Under the pieces are notes generated by a model. The model saw nothing but the letters and a program-made list of their open reading frames with translations. It was not told the DNA's origin and did not search any database. A stretch of 63,142 nt of DNA from Chloroflexota bacterium (GTDB taxonomy: Bacteria; Chloroflexota; UBA11872; UBA12225): assembly GCA_030447525.1 (NCBI GenBank), contig JAUJOR010000020.1, positions 15,706 through 78,847 of the forward strand, read 5' to 3'. Position numbers and translations under genes: made by a program. This document shows positions 55,001 through 63,092 of the stretch, piece by piece; positions within the stretch are counted from its first letter, which is position 1; each line of letters opens with the position of its first letter.

Positions 55001-56473
55001 GTAGGTATAGAGATGGACAAAGGACTCGGAGGCCCCGGCCATGGCCACCACCGCGCCGTACACCTGTGGCACCCACCGCTCCAGGAGCTCCCCTTCCCCC
55101 TCCCGATCAACGGGCGCGGCCGTACGCTCCACCACCACCCGTTCCCCCTCCGGTCCCTGCACCAGGGCGGCCAGGAGGTAGACGCCGTCGCGCACGTAGT
55201 CGTGCTGGGCGTCGAAGAAGACCTTGACCAGCCCCGGGTGCGCCTCTTCGTCCGGGAGGGTGCTGAAAGGGGCGTCGATGGCCGGCTCGTAGGGCACCTT
55301 CCCTGCAGGGGCTTGACCCCCTATCCCCCTCTCGGCCCTCTGGCGGTCGCGTCCCCGCAGCAGGGCGCGGGCGCGCTGCGTCTGGCGGTCGAGGGCCCCC
55401 AGCTGCCAGTGGGAGCGAAGCTGCTCGAGGCGGGTCTCCTGGCCCGGCGCCGGGGCCAGCGGTCCGCGGTACTGGCCGGGGCCGGCCGGACGGGTCAGGC
55501 CGGCCAAGTCGCGGAAGGTACGCAGGCCGTGCCCTTCCAGGAGGCGCTGCTCGGCCGGGGCCAGATACGGGACGAGGGCCACCCGTTCCCGGGCGTTGCT
55601 CTCGTGCATGCAGTGGGCGTTGAACAGGCACCCGTCGCACTTGAAGGAGAGGGAGAAGCTCACGTCATCGAAGGCCTGCCCGGCGATGCGGGGGACGACG
55701 CCGTCCTGCGGGGCGAGCAAGTGCTCCAGGGCCAGGTCATAGGGCGCCAGATCGAAGGGCGCCAACGTCTCCGGGGCGATGGCCGGGAGCGCGTCGCCCA
55801 CCTCGCGGTGCAGCACGGCACCGGAGACGCTGTGGAGAGCGATCCCGGCCTGACCTGCCAGGTGACGCAGCAGGCGGGCGTAGAAGGCCACCTGGAGGCG
55901 GTGCTCTACCCGCTCGTTCAGGCTGGCTTTGACGTCCACGACGATGGCTGAGAGAGAGGCCGGGCCGGTCTCGAACGAGGAGGGCTCGACCGGGGGCGTG
56001 GGGAGGAGCCAGATGAGGTCGGCGGTGCCCCCGCAGGGCCAGCCGCCGATGGCGCCGGAGAGGGGGGCCTGGGCGAGCACCAGGCGCCGCCCGTTGGCCC
56101 CCGCACGGAGCTGGGCCACGGTGGCCCCCACGTCCCGGTGGGCCAGGTCGACCACCGTCTCGCTGGCCGCCTGCACGCGGGCGACGACCCCCCGCTCGAA
56201 GTCCTCGCCGGCGGCGTGCAGTAGGGGAGTAAGGGGTTGCTGGCTGATGCGCCAGCGTGCCTCCAGCGCCCGGGCCACTTCCGGGTGCAGGGTGAAGTAC
56301 AGGAGCCGGTCGCAGTTGCCGAAGCGGACGTACTGAGCCAGGGCTGTGGCGCTAAGGCGCCGCCGAGAGGGCGGTCCACCGGCTCCGGGTACGGCGTCCG
56401 GCCCCTTAACGGGCGCCGCGATTGGTTCCACCGCTTCTACGTCCTCTACGTCTTCTGTGTGGGGCTTGCTCAC
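52025..56473 (-). CDS. TM0106-type RecB/Cas4-like nuclease fused to an SF1 helicase
   Basis: A protein of 1482 residues. Residues 40-295 form a Cas4/RecB-like nuclease with Asp152, Asp180-x-Lys182 and Gln194, plus four Cys (54, 279, 282, 288) spaced to hold an iron-sulfur cluster. A short helix-hairpin-helix-like segment follows at about 304-326. Residues about 410-560 resemble the RNase H-like exonuclease domain of TM0106/YprB proteins, but motif I reads FFDAQ, not DxE, so that domain may be inactive. The C-terminal 500 residues are a Dna2/Upf1-type helicase: GPPGSGKS near 1012, VVLDEASQVS near 1176, VGDHRQMPP, and RFQGGERDVIVVSATAS. It probably resects or processes DNA or RNA ends, in repair or defence. 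It starts 10 bp after the upstream binding-protein gene. Confidence 0.85.
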   Translation of the reverse strand: MSKPHTEDVEDVEAVEPIAAPVKGPDAVPGAGGPPSRRRLSATALAQYVRFGNCDRLLYFTLHPEVARALEARWRISQQPLTPLLHAAGEDFERGVVARVQAASETVVDLAHRDVGATVAQLRAGANGRRLVLAQAPLSGAIGGWPCGGTADLIWLLPTPPVEPSSFETGPASLSAIVVDVKASLNERVEHRLQVAFYARLLRHLAGQAGIALHSVSGAVLHREVGDALPAIAPETLAPFDLAPYDLALEHLLAPQDGVVPRIAGQAFDDVSFSLSFKCDGCLFNAHCMHESNARERVALVPYLAPAEQRLLEGHGLRTFRDLAGLTRPAGPGQYRGPLAPAPGQETRLEQLRSHWQLGALDRQTQRARALLRGRDRQRAERGIGGQAPAGKVPYEPAIDAPFSTLPDEEAHPGLVKVFFDAQHDYVRDGVYLLAALVQGPEGERVVVERTAAPVDREGEGELLERWVPQVYGAVVAMAGASESFVHLYTYSRQDQSILLAALRRHAGALPAIGALFDLLTDTDALASVSPLAQPMLSFLAEELRDRRTLDVTCTSLHAVASRLGFRWTGPLSSAGGASPNGPGGPSVNFGERFRARIFDGRRLVDLGHQAPAAGAPSRDDSPSEGAVSGADNRTWIESAARFRSQIPLEYAYGAWGALPAPADRLQARLLQPYADVTWDELEGFAQHRLRALVHVEGQLRPKSRWAGKKPLPLLDLTAGALAPTTLPRALQDFLLIEHHARLQELLLTYAQPIERRAQTGRGMLVQCLEYQDLGNGQARAIGRVVFDQLGLDPLLAEQALRFKEGDWVVVNPSSQVNPTRILHGRLATVDSLAATGTAPPRTPNEAPAGVLAEAPGARDLFVHLGLKSLSLGGRVFAYSHRSREALEPGSFYTVDVMADDLNGDKLLAACRAAGDPGLRPNPFLTWIERAERAADGEGGERANGAERPADARRVAGGVRNPGRYAAPATACLQTLSEVERLAGGAEGEGTGPTARQAEAIAGHLDQPVLLIQGPPGSGKSHTLGWAILVRLAAARLAGEDAYRVAVSSKTHNAIGIVLASVAEKLARLRRYAPASPFARALRDVRLYKLGGEEGRHPSGAGPSYESEGSPGDDDPVMAEVQPFDPYARRGEIEGLLATPWLVAGGTPGGLYNLQRYRAAGGRDVPWDERPFDLVVLDEASQVSVAEALLACASVRPDGQALVVGDHRQMPPIVAVAWNEEARRTVVDSEVYRSVFDLLRDRPFPRVGLDQSFRLPSQLASFLEEIIYRQDGIPFYSQRQERLAYLPSGDPFVDAALDPAHAVVVVEHGDATSHQFNQVELNLISPLLEACSRGLRLDSARGIGVVVPHRAQRAMLRARFPALAGADAIDTVERFQGGERDVIVVSATASDPDYILSEADFLLNPNRLNVALSRPRHKLIVLASTTLLRLLTSDPDLFDQAALWKRLRYAFANAPLWSGERAGTTVQVFGCGPLPAPDGASS

Positions 56474-56483
56474 TGGGGGCAGC

Positions 56484-57722
56484 TCAACGAGACGTCCACG
56501 CCGGCATGGGGAGCATGGGGCTCCCGGTCATGAACTGGTCCGGCCAGATGACGGGCTTCTCTTTCCCCTGCCACTGGATCAGAACGGGGATGTGGCCGGT
56601 CTGCAGCCCGCTCTCGTCCACCTTGTACCTCCCGGGGAGGATGGTGGTGGTGTCCAGCGTGGCCAGGGCGCTGCGCAGCTTTTCCCGGTCGAGCGTGCCG
56701 GCCCGCTTGACGCCAGCCTCCAGAATCTGCCCAGCAGCGAACCCGGTGGCGGCGCGGTAGTCCGGCTCCCGATTCCAACGTTTGCGGTAGCTCTCGACGA
56801 ACTCTTTGTTCCCCGGCGTGCCCAGCGCCGGCTCCCACATGGAAGGCCCGACGACGAAGTTGGCGTCCTGCTGCAGCGCCTGGCCGAAGTCCGGCGTGGC
56901 CGCGCCGGCGGAAAAGGCCAGCAGCCTGGGGTTGACGTCCAGCTCCTTGGCCTGACGGGTGATGAGCGCCGCGTCCGGCTGGTACGACCCGCCGACGATG
57001 ACGTCCGGGTTGAGCCCCTTGACCTTGGTCAGCAGGCCGGAGACATCGGTGACCCTGGTGGGGTAACGCTCTTGGAGCACCACCTGCATCCCGTTGGCCG
57101 CAGCATAGGCGGCCGTCCCGGCCGCCGTGGCCTTGGGGATCACGGTGTCCTCGTAGAGGATGGCCACGGTCTTGTAGCCCCGCTTGAGGGCCAGGTCGAT
57201 CACGCCGTTGAAGTAGGTCTCGGCGATGGCGTACACGCCGAAGACGTACCGGTAGTTCCGCTTCCAGATGTCCGAGGCGGCCGCCCCGGCCGTCAGGAGG
57301 GGGAGCTTGTGCCTCTCTGTCACGGTAGAGGAGGCCATGGTCACGGAGCTGGCATAGGGGCCCAGCACGAGGTCGACTTTGTCCTCTGAGATCAGCTTTT
57401 CATAGAGCCTGGCCCCGGTGGTGGGGTCGGAGGCGTCGTCCAGGATGATCACTTTCACCGGACGGCCGAGGAGCCCGCCGCGCCCGTTGGTCTGCTCCTC
57501 CCAGAGCGTGTAGGCCTCACTCTGGTACTGGCCGGCCTTGCCGTTGCTCCCAGTGGCCGAGACGGCCGCCCCGATCTGCAAGGGCTGCTCCTGGCCGGCC
57601 CCCCGTCCGGCGTCGGGAGGCCCTGGCCTGCCGTCCAGACGGCACCCGCCCAGGGCCAGGTCGGTGGCGCCTCCCAGCAGCCCCAGGGCCCTTAGCAGCC
57701 CCCTACGTGAGCGCGCGTTCAT
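56484..57722 (-). CDS. Branched-chain amino acid-type ABC substrate-binding lipoprotein
   Basis: A 412-residue Peripla_BP_6 protein. The N terminus has RSRRGLLRALGLLGGATDLALGGC, a possible twin-arginine signal with lipobox LGGC. The mature part begins LQIGAAVSATGSNGKAGQYQ and has the two-lobe Leu/Ile/Val-binding pattern (LVLGPYASSVTMA, VIVGGSYQPDAALI). ATG 57722 with upstream GAGAAGGG is chosen. No liv permease or ATPase genes are nearby; instead the nuclease-helicase follows after 10 bp on the same strand, an odd pairing. Confidence 0.9.
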   Translation of the reverse strand: MNARSRRGLLRALGLLGGATDLALGGCRLDGRPGPPDAGRGAGQEQPLQIGAAVSATGSNGKAGQYQSEAYTLWEEQTNGRGGLLGRPVKVIILDDASDPTTGARLYEKLISEDKVDLVLGPYASSVTMASSTVTERHKLPLLTAGAAASDIWKRNYRYVFGVYAIAETYFNGVIDLALKRGYKTVAILYEDTVIPKATAAGTAAYAAANGMQVVLQERYPTRVTDVSGLLTKVKGLNPDVIVGGSYQPDAALITRQAKELDVNPRLLAFSAGAATPDFGQALQQDANFVVGPSMWEPALGTPGNKEFVESYRKRWNREPDYRAATGFAAGQILEAGVKRAGTLDREKLRSALATLDTTTILPGRYKVDESGLQTGHIPVLIQWQGKEKPVIWPDQFMTGSPMLPMPAWTSR

Positions 57723-57810
57723 GCCTCGATGTCCCTTCTCCAGGGTACCCATCAACGGCCAGGTTCGGCACGAGCCACCGGCTGGTCGTCCCGGTGAGGG
57801 GCCACGATGC

Positions 57811-58011
57811 CTATACCTTGCGCAAGGCCGGACGCCCGGTACGCTCGCTCTCGCTGATGCGGTAGCCCTCGGGCTGGGCGTCAAGCGTCTCGTCGTCCTT
57901 TACCTCGGAAGCAAAGTAGTAGATCGGCTGCCGGCGCCCATTGGGCAGCTCCACCGTCTTGCCGTGCAGGGAGTACGTCCGCCCGTTCGCAGCCTGATAG
58001 GTGAATACCAT
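57811..58011 (-). CDS. Small conserved-type hypothetical protein, 66 residues
   Basis: Reads YSLHGKTVELPNGRRQPIYYF then a PEGYRISESERTGRPALRKV tail. The order (a HGK-x-V-x-L strand pair, IYYFA, PEGY, RTGxPxLxK) matches a small protein type I recall as widespread in bacteria and archaea, without a known function. An AT-rich region upstream may carry its promoter. Confidence 0.75.
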   Translation of the reverse strand: MVFTYQAANGRTYSLHGKTVELPNGRRQPIYYFASEVKDDETLDAQPEGYRISESERTGRPALRKV

Positions 58012-58432
58012 CCTACCTCATCCTACCGTCCGGTCCGCCGAACCCAAGCCCCTAGACAGCGCTTCATATACCTCACGTCTACGCTTATGGTTGACTTTAT
58101 ATATATGCTGTTATATCACCGAACTTACATCTTGATAATGACATATTAGAATGCTATTGTGGTACAAGCTCTATGTACAGGCGCAGCGCCGGAGGGTCCA
58201 GCTCGGCAGGCGGGAGCCGTAGCGCCGAGGGGCTGCCGGGGATCGTGCGGGGCCTGTGAGGGGAACGATGGACGAGAGGCTGCAACACACCGTGCGTCGC
58301 GTCGAGCAGCTGCTCGTTGAGGCCGACGTCCTGATCGGGGAGATCGACGTGGCCCTGGCGGCGCCCCTCGTTCTCGGCTGCGCCGGGGACCCGACTAGGC
58401 CCCCGGGCGGGGACGTCCAGGGGGTGAGGACG
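58012..58432. other. AT-rich island and spacer
   Basis: Bases about 58080-58160 are strikingly AT-rich for this genome. A TTGACT at 58089 with TATCAC 17 bases downstream forms a possible plus-strand promoter. At 58268 an ATG behind GAGGGG opens a plus-strand frame with a helical start (MDERLQHTVRRVEQLLVEAD), but it soon runs antisense into the response regulator gene, so it is not called as a gene. Confidence 0.5.
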
Positions 58433-58894
58433 TCAGGATCGCCGGCGGCCGGCGAAGCGCTCGACCACGGCGAGGAGCTCCCCGAGGTCGAAGGGCTTGG
58501 CCAGGTGCCCGACGGCCCCGATCTCCGCGGCGCTACGCTGGGCGTCCTGGGCGGCGGTGATTATGACCACCGGGGCGTGGGGCCCTGGCTCTTTCTGGTA
58601 GGCCCGGGCGAAACCCCAGCCGTCAACTCCGGGCATGTGCAGATCCAGCAAGATAACGTCGGGGTGGTGCTCTCGGAAGAGGCGTAAGGCCTCCCCCCCA
58701 TCCATGGCCGTGTGGACGGCGTAGCCCGCTCCCGCTAAGATCGTGCGCAGCAACTCGCGGATGCCGGCATCGTCGTCCACGACCAGGACGCTGCCGGCGG
58801 TGGGTCCGTCGTCGATACCGTCGCCGTTAGGGAGGTGGCCCCTCTCACTCGGCCACGCCCGCAGGCGAGGGCTTGTCCTAGACCGCGTCTCCAC
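58433..58894 (-). CDS. Stand-alone response regulator receiver domain (second)
   Basis: The C-terminal 120 residues are a CheY-like receiver: SVLVVDDDAGIRELL, phosphoacceptor Asp in VILLDLHMPGVDG, Thr in VVIITAAQD and Lys in HLAKPFDLGELL. The N-terminal extension and the start are uncertain: the frame is open to 59104, and GTG 58894 with an upstream GGAG is a tentative choice giving 153 residues. No kinase is adjacent. Confidence 0.82.
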   Translation of the reverse strand: METRSRTSPRLRAWPSERGHLPNGDGIDDGPTAGSVLVVDDDAGIRELLRTILAGAGYAVHTAMDGGEALRLFREHHPDVILLDLHMPGVDGWGFARAYQKEPGPHAPVVIITAAQDAQRSAAEIGAVGHLAKPFDLGELLAVVERFAGRRRS

Positions 58895-59030
58895 AAGACC
58901 AGGCTCCGTGCTCAATACTCCCCGCAGGGCACGTTCTGGGCCACGCCAGGGGGCGGCGCCGGCCGGAACTGGAGCTAGAGCTAGAGCTGGTCGAGGCGGC
59001 GAGCGCAACGGCGATCTAAGGAGAAGGGCA

Positions 59031-59486
59031 TCACCCAGGCGGCATCCGCCGATCCGATCGACGCGAGCTTGCGGTAGCGCGGGCGTGGGAGCGGAGGACA
59101 TCACGTACCGCCTGCGGGTGCCGAGCAGTCTCCGCCTTGCCTTGGGCGCGCTCGACCACGGCCGCGAGCAGGCGCCGGCGCTCGTCCCCCAGGCCAGGGC
59201 CTTCCGGCTTCCCGCTTTCGGTGCTAGGGTCCTGCCCTGCCGGGGAGGAGGCCACCCGGGCGCCGGAGCGTAGCTCCTCAGCCAGCCGGACGGTCAGCGG
59301 CCCGGCCAGCCAGCCGAGCTGCCCCTGCCAATCGGTGGGGAGGTCGGGTTCCGCCGTCAGCCGGTGGAAGAGCTCCGCCAGCAGATCGGTAGCCTGGGCG
59401 GGCGGCCCGTCTATCCCCGCGTCCAGGTCCACGGCCGCCACGTACCAGCCGGTCAACAGGCTGAGCAGGTCCTCAGGCGGCCCCAT
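59031..59486 (-). CDS. Hypothetical protein, 151 residues
   Basis: No family recognised. The N-terminal half is helical (DLLSLLTGWYVAAVDLDAG, ATDLLAELFHRL), the rest polar and Gly/Ser/Arg-rich. GAGG five bases before ATG 59486 supports translation. It lies upstream of the response regulator on the same strand and may be cotranscribed with it. Confidence 0.5.
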   Translation of the reverse strand: MGPPEDLLSLLTGWYVAAVDLDAGIDGPPAQATDLLAELFHRLTAEPDLPTDWQGQLGWLAGPLTVRLAEELRSGARVASSPAGQDPSTESGKPEGPGLGDERRRLLAAVVERAQGKAETARHPQAVRDVLRSHARATASSRRSDRRMPPG

Positions 59487-59797
59487 AGGGCCTCAACTGT
59501 ACCGCACCACCCGGCCCCCCGCTGACCGGCCACACGGCTGCCATTATCCTGACTTCTTCATCCACGGAACCGCCAGCCTCCCGCTCCCGCTGGGAGCGGG
59601 CTCTCCCATGAGGAGAGGCGCACCAACGCGCGATCCGTGAAGAGTGCAGGCTATTCGCCCCGCGTGCTGACTGCGGCAGCTGTTTGCGGCAAGGGATACG
59701 CTAGCGCTGCCGGCTCCCGGCGCCAGGCTTGTAGCCCCGGTGGAACGTCACCGCGTCGCCCTTCGTTGTGGCGTTGTAAGGAAGTGAGGAACAGGGC
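59487..59797. other. Spacer with a GC-rich hairpin
   Basis: No gene is seen. CCCGCTCCC and GGGAGCGGG around GCT (59580-59600) form a perfect 9-bp hairpin similar in layout to that at 37455. No T run follows. Confidence 0.5.
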
Positions 59798-60040
59798 ATG
59801 GCTGAGGCCGAGTCTCCACTGACGCTGCGCCTTGACGCCGAGCTGCAGCGGCGGGCGCAGGAGGCTGCCGACCGGTTGGGACTTACCCTCGGTGCCTGGG
59901 TCGAGCAGGCCATGCGCGACCAGCTCGCCGCTGGGGTGGGCGGCGAGGGGGGCGTCTCGGGGGATAGCCCGTCCTCGCCGGGCGCCCCGTTTGCCGACGC
60001 CGCCAGCGCAACGCGCGATACGCGTAGCAGCGCCGGGTAA
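59798..60040 (+). CDS. Small ribbon-helix-helix-like protein
   Basis: An 80-residue protein. Residues 7-44 (LTLRLDAELQRRAQEAADRLGLTLGAWVEQAMRDQL, shown in parts: LTLRLDAELQRRAQ, then LGLTLGAWVEQAM) follow the strand-helix-helix plan of Arc/HicB-type DNA-binding domains. The C terminus is Gly/Ser-rich and probably disordered. No toxin gene is adjacent, so a regulator role is likelier than an antitoxin. AAGGAAGTGAGG precedes ATG 59798. Confidence 0.65.
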   Translation: MAEAESPLTLRLDAELQRRAQEAADRLGLTLGAWVEQAMRDQLAAGVGGEGGVSGDSPSSPGAPFADAASATRDTRSSAG

Positions 60041-60156
60041 GTCCCCTGAGGGTCCTCAGGCACAGGCCATCCCTCCCTGCCACGAGCGGGGGTGACCGGG
60101 AGCGCCTGCGGTACACCGCGCCGCGGTCGGCACAGGGGGCGAAACGCGGCTGGGGG

Positions 60157-61320
60157 GTGATCCGTCGTTATACTGCGATGTTTATGGGCCTGAGCCAGTC
60201 TCCGCCGCCCGCGCGGGCACGGCGCCGGCGGCCGGCCGCTGCCCCCGGCGCGGTGCAGCTCGCCCTTCCGCTAGAGGGCCTGGGCTCGGGAGAACAACTG
60301 GGCTCGGGAGAACAACTGGACTTGGGAGACCGGCCACCCTTGCCGGCACCGGAGCTGCCGCTGGACGCACTGCCGTTTCGCTACGACCGTGGGGTGCATC
60401 TCCACGAGGCCGAGTTGTGGCTCGACCCGCACTCCCGGCGCCCCGTGGCCTACGTCTCCCACGGCCATTCGGATCATTGTCTACCCCACGGCCACGCCCT
60501 GGCCACGCCGGCGACGGCCGCGTTTTACCGCCTGCGCACACGGCGCACGCGGGTGACCGAGGTGCCCTTCTACCGGCCACACCGCATGAAAGAGTGGTCG
60601 ATCGAGCTGTTCCCGGCCGGCCACATCCTGGGGGCGTCGCAGGCCCTGGTGATCGGGCCTGACGGGCGGCGCCTGGTGTACACGGGGGACTTCAAGCTCC
60701 GTCCTGCACCCTGCCAGGAGCCCGCCGAGGTGCGCGAGTGCGACGTGCTGGTGATGGAGTGCACCTTTGGCCATCCCCAGTACCGCTTTCCGGACTTGAC
60801 CGAGGTGGAGGGGCAGCTGCGCCACTTCGTCGATCGCTCCTTCGAGCGCGACGTCATCCCTGTGGTCTGCGGTTACGTCCTGGGGAAGGGGCAGGAGGCC
60901 CTGTCTCTGCTGACCCGGGCCGGGTACCAGGTGGCCGTTCACGAGAGCATCTACCGTGTGGCCAAGGTGTATGAGGCCCAGGGGGTGGACCTGGGGCATT
61001 ACGAGCTCCTCAGCGCGGCCAGCGTGCCGGCGCTGAGGGGGAAGGTGGTGCTCTGCCCGCCCCACCTCAAGAAGACGGTGACGGCTCCCCTGGGGCCATG
61101 CCGGACGGTGATGCTCAGCGGGTGGGCCATCGATCCCCGAGCGAAGTACCGTTATGGCGTAGACGAGATGATCGGGCTGTCTGACCACGCCGACTTCTCC
61201 GAGCTCCTGGAGTACGTTGCCCGCGCCCGCCCGCGCATCGTGTACACGGTGCACGGGGACGATGCCTTTGCCGGGTACCTGCGCCGCCAAGGTGTAGAAG
61301 CGCACCACCTGCTGGTGTAA
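60157..61320 (+). CDS. MBL-fold exonuclease of the COG1236 (SNM1/mRNA 3'-end processing-like) family
   Basis: A 387-residue protein. The metal motif SHGHSDH, then AGHILGASQ, VYTGDFK, MECTFGHPQYRFPD and GYVLGKGQEA are in the same order as in the ligase-associated exonuclease/COG1236 group; the last metal His may be in VHGDD. These enzymes degrade DNA or RNA from an end. The N-terminal 75 residues are basic and Pro/Ala-rich, with LGSGEQ repeated from an 18-bp DNA duplication. GTG 60157 is given; ATG 60178 or 60184 is possible. No ligase gene is nearby. Confidence 0.82.
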   Translation: MIRRYTAMFMGLSQSPPPARARRRRPAAAPGAVQLALPLEGLGSGEQLGSGEQLDLGDRPPLPAPELPLDALPFRYDRGVHLHEAELWLDPHSRRPVAYVSHGHSDHCLPHGHALATPATAAFYRLRTRRTRVTEVPFYRPHRMKEWSIELFPAGHILGASQALVIGPDGRRLVYTGDFKLRPAPCQEPAEVRECDVLVMECTFGHPQYRFPDLTEVEGQLRHFVDRSFERDVIPVVCGYVLGKGQEALSLLTRAGYQVAVHESIYRVAKVYEAQGVDLGHYELLSAASVPALRGKVVLCPPHLKKTVTAPLGPCRTVMLSGWAIDPRAKYRYGVDEMIGLSDHADFSELLEYVARARPRIVYTVHGDDAFAGYLRRQGVEAHHLLV

Positions 61321-61388
61321 GCCCGCCGCCGGGCGGGCGCCACTGCGCCACACACCCCGGGATGCCGGCGTGCCGCCGGCCGGCGAGA

Positions 61389-63092
61389 TTACTCGGCCTC
61401 TATTTCCACGTCCGGCGCATCGTCCAGGGCCTCGGCGATGACACGGTAGGAGCGCCCACCGGCCTCGTCCGCCTCTACCAGACCCCGCTCCTCCAACTCG
61501 TCCAGCAGCCGGGCGGCGCGGGGGTAGCCCACGGCCAGCTTTCGTACCAGGAATGAGACGGACACGGAGCTGGTCGTGTGCAGCAAGGCGATGGCCCGGG
61601 CCATCAGGGGTGACGGCTTGTCCCCGCTCTTCTCGGCGTCGGCCGCCTCCTGCTTGAGGCTGAGGGCCTCGATCTCGTCCTTCTGGACGTACTGCGGGCT
61701 GCCCTGCCTTTTCCAGAAGTGGACGAGCTTGGCGATGTCTTCGTCGGAGACGTAGGTGCCCTGGGCGCGTACCGGGCGCCCCTGGTCTCCCGGCTGGTAG
61801 AGCATGTCCCCCCGGCCAAGCAAGGACTCCGCCCCGCCCATGTCCAGGATGACGCGGGAGTCGATCTGGCTGGAGACGGCAAAGGCGATGCGGGAAGGCA
61901 TGTTGGCCTTGATCAAGCCGGTGACGACGTTGACCGAGGGGCGCTGGGTGGCTACTACCAGGTGGATGCCCACGGCGCGGGCCTTGGCCGTCAGGCGGCA
62001 GATGGCCGGCTCGACGTCGTCCGGGGCGAACATCATCAAGTCGGCCAGCTCGTCGATGATGATCACCATGTATGGGAAGGGCTTGGGGAGGGGGGCGTCC
62101 GAGGGCAGCCAATCCGGCCTGGGGCCACCCGGGGCAAGGGACTTGTTGTAGGAATCGATGTGACGAAAGCCGGCCTCGGCCATGAGACGGTAGCGCCGCT
62201 CCATCTCTTCCACGGCCCACAGGAGCACCTTGCCGGCCTCGGCCAGGTCGACCACTACCGGGTAGCGCAGGTGGGGAATGTCCTCGTACTGGGCCATCTC
62301 CACCATCTTGGGGTCGATCATCAGGAGATTCAGCTCGTCTGGCGTGGCCTGGAAGAGGAGAGAGGCGATGATGGAGTTGACGCAAAAAGACTTGCCCGAT
62401 CCCGTCTGGCCGGCGATCAGCAGGTGCGGCATCCGCGTCAGGTCGCCGATGCGGGGGTTGCCGTCCACATCGCGCCCCAGGGCGACGCGCAACGGCCCCT
62501 TGGTGCCGCGGAAGTGGGTGGTCTCCAACATCTCGCGCAGTCCAACGTTGGCGATCCCGGAGTTGGGGATCTCGATCCCCACCACCGGCCGGCCGGGGAC
62601 GGGGAGCTCGATGCGCAGGGTCTGGGCGGCGAGCACGAGCTGTAGATCGGCCTCGAATGACTTGATCTTCTTGACCGAGATCCCCTCCGCTGGCTTGAGG
62701 AGGAACTGCGTCACCCGCGGCCCGATGCGGGCGTCCATGACGGCTACCGGGACGTTGAAGGCCCCCAGGGTGCGCTCGATCAAGCGGGCCTTCTCGGAGA
62801 TCTCCGCCTCGCTGATCTGCTCGGAGGTGGTGGAGGCGAGCATAGCCGTGGACGGCAACTGCCACTGCACGGCCGCGCCGGCCGGCGGCCGGGGGGCGAT
62901 GCCCTCCGGCGCCTCCGGGATGGCCGGGGCGAGGGTGACCCCGGCCAGCGCCGGCGCCGGCGCGGGGGCGCCGGCGGCGCCGCCGCCGGCGCCGCCGCGG
63001 CCGGGGGGCCCGGGCCCCGCTACCAGCCCGCCCCGCCGCGGTGGTGGGCCGCCCACCGAGAGGCGGGCGCGGGCTGAACGCCGGGCGAGCAA
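61389..63092 (-). CDS. ftsK: FtsK/SpoIIIE DNA translocase, motor portion
   Basis: A 567-residue frame with the motor complete: Walker A AGQTGSGKS at about 230-238, Walker B MVIIIDELADLMM near 343, VATQRPSVNVVTGLIKANMP, and a C-terminal winged helix (VSFLVRKLAVGYPRAARLL) that reads KOPS-like sites. It pumps chromosomal DNA at the division septum. The usual N-terminal membrane domain is missing: the first 65 residues are a Pro/Ala/Gly linker beginning at TTG 63092, with an in-frame TGA shortly upstream. The membrane part may lie beyond the window after a frameshift, or this is a soluble short form. Confidence 0.88.
   Translation of the reverse strand: MLARRSARARLSVGGPPPRRGGLVAGPGPPGRGGAGGGAAGAPAPAPALAGVTLAPAIPEAPEGIAPRPPAGAAVQWQLPSTAMLASTTSEQISEAEISEKARLIERTLGAFNVPVAVMDARIGPRVTQFLLKPAEGISVKKIKSFEADLQLVLAAQTLRIELPVPGRPVVGIEIPNSGIANVGLREMLETTHFRGTKGPLRVALGRDVDGNPRIGDLTRMPHLLIAGQTGSGKSFCVNSIIASLLFQATPDELNLLMIDPKMVEMAQYEDIPHLRYPVVVDLAEAGKVLLWAVEEMERRYRLMAEAGFRHIDSYNKSLAPGGPRPDWLPSDAPLPKPFPYMVIIIDELADLMMFAPDDVEPAICRLTAKARAVGIHLVVATQRPSVNVVTGLIKANMPSRIAFAVSSQIDSRVILDMGGAESLLGRGDMLYQPGDQGRPVRAQGTYVSDEDIAKLVHFWKRQGSPQYVQKDEIEALSLKQEAADAEKSGDKPSPLMARAIALLHTTSSVSVSFLVRKLAVGYPRAARLLDELEERGLVEADEAGGRSYRVIAEALDDAPDVEIEAE

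Noticed and set aside
58268..58687. Plus-strand gene starting MDERLQHTV
   Set aside because: The start and ribosome binding site are good, but after about 55 codons it is antisense to the response regulator and loses protein-like character; kept only as a finding.
59798..60040. Toxin-antitoxin pair around the ribbon-helix-helix protein
   Set aside because: No small toxin-like gene lies on either side.
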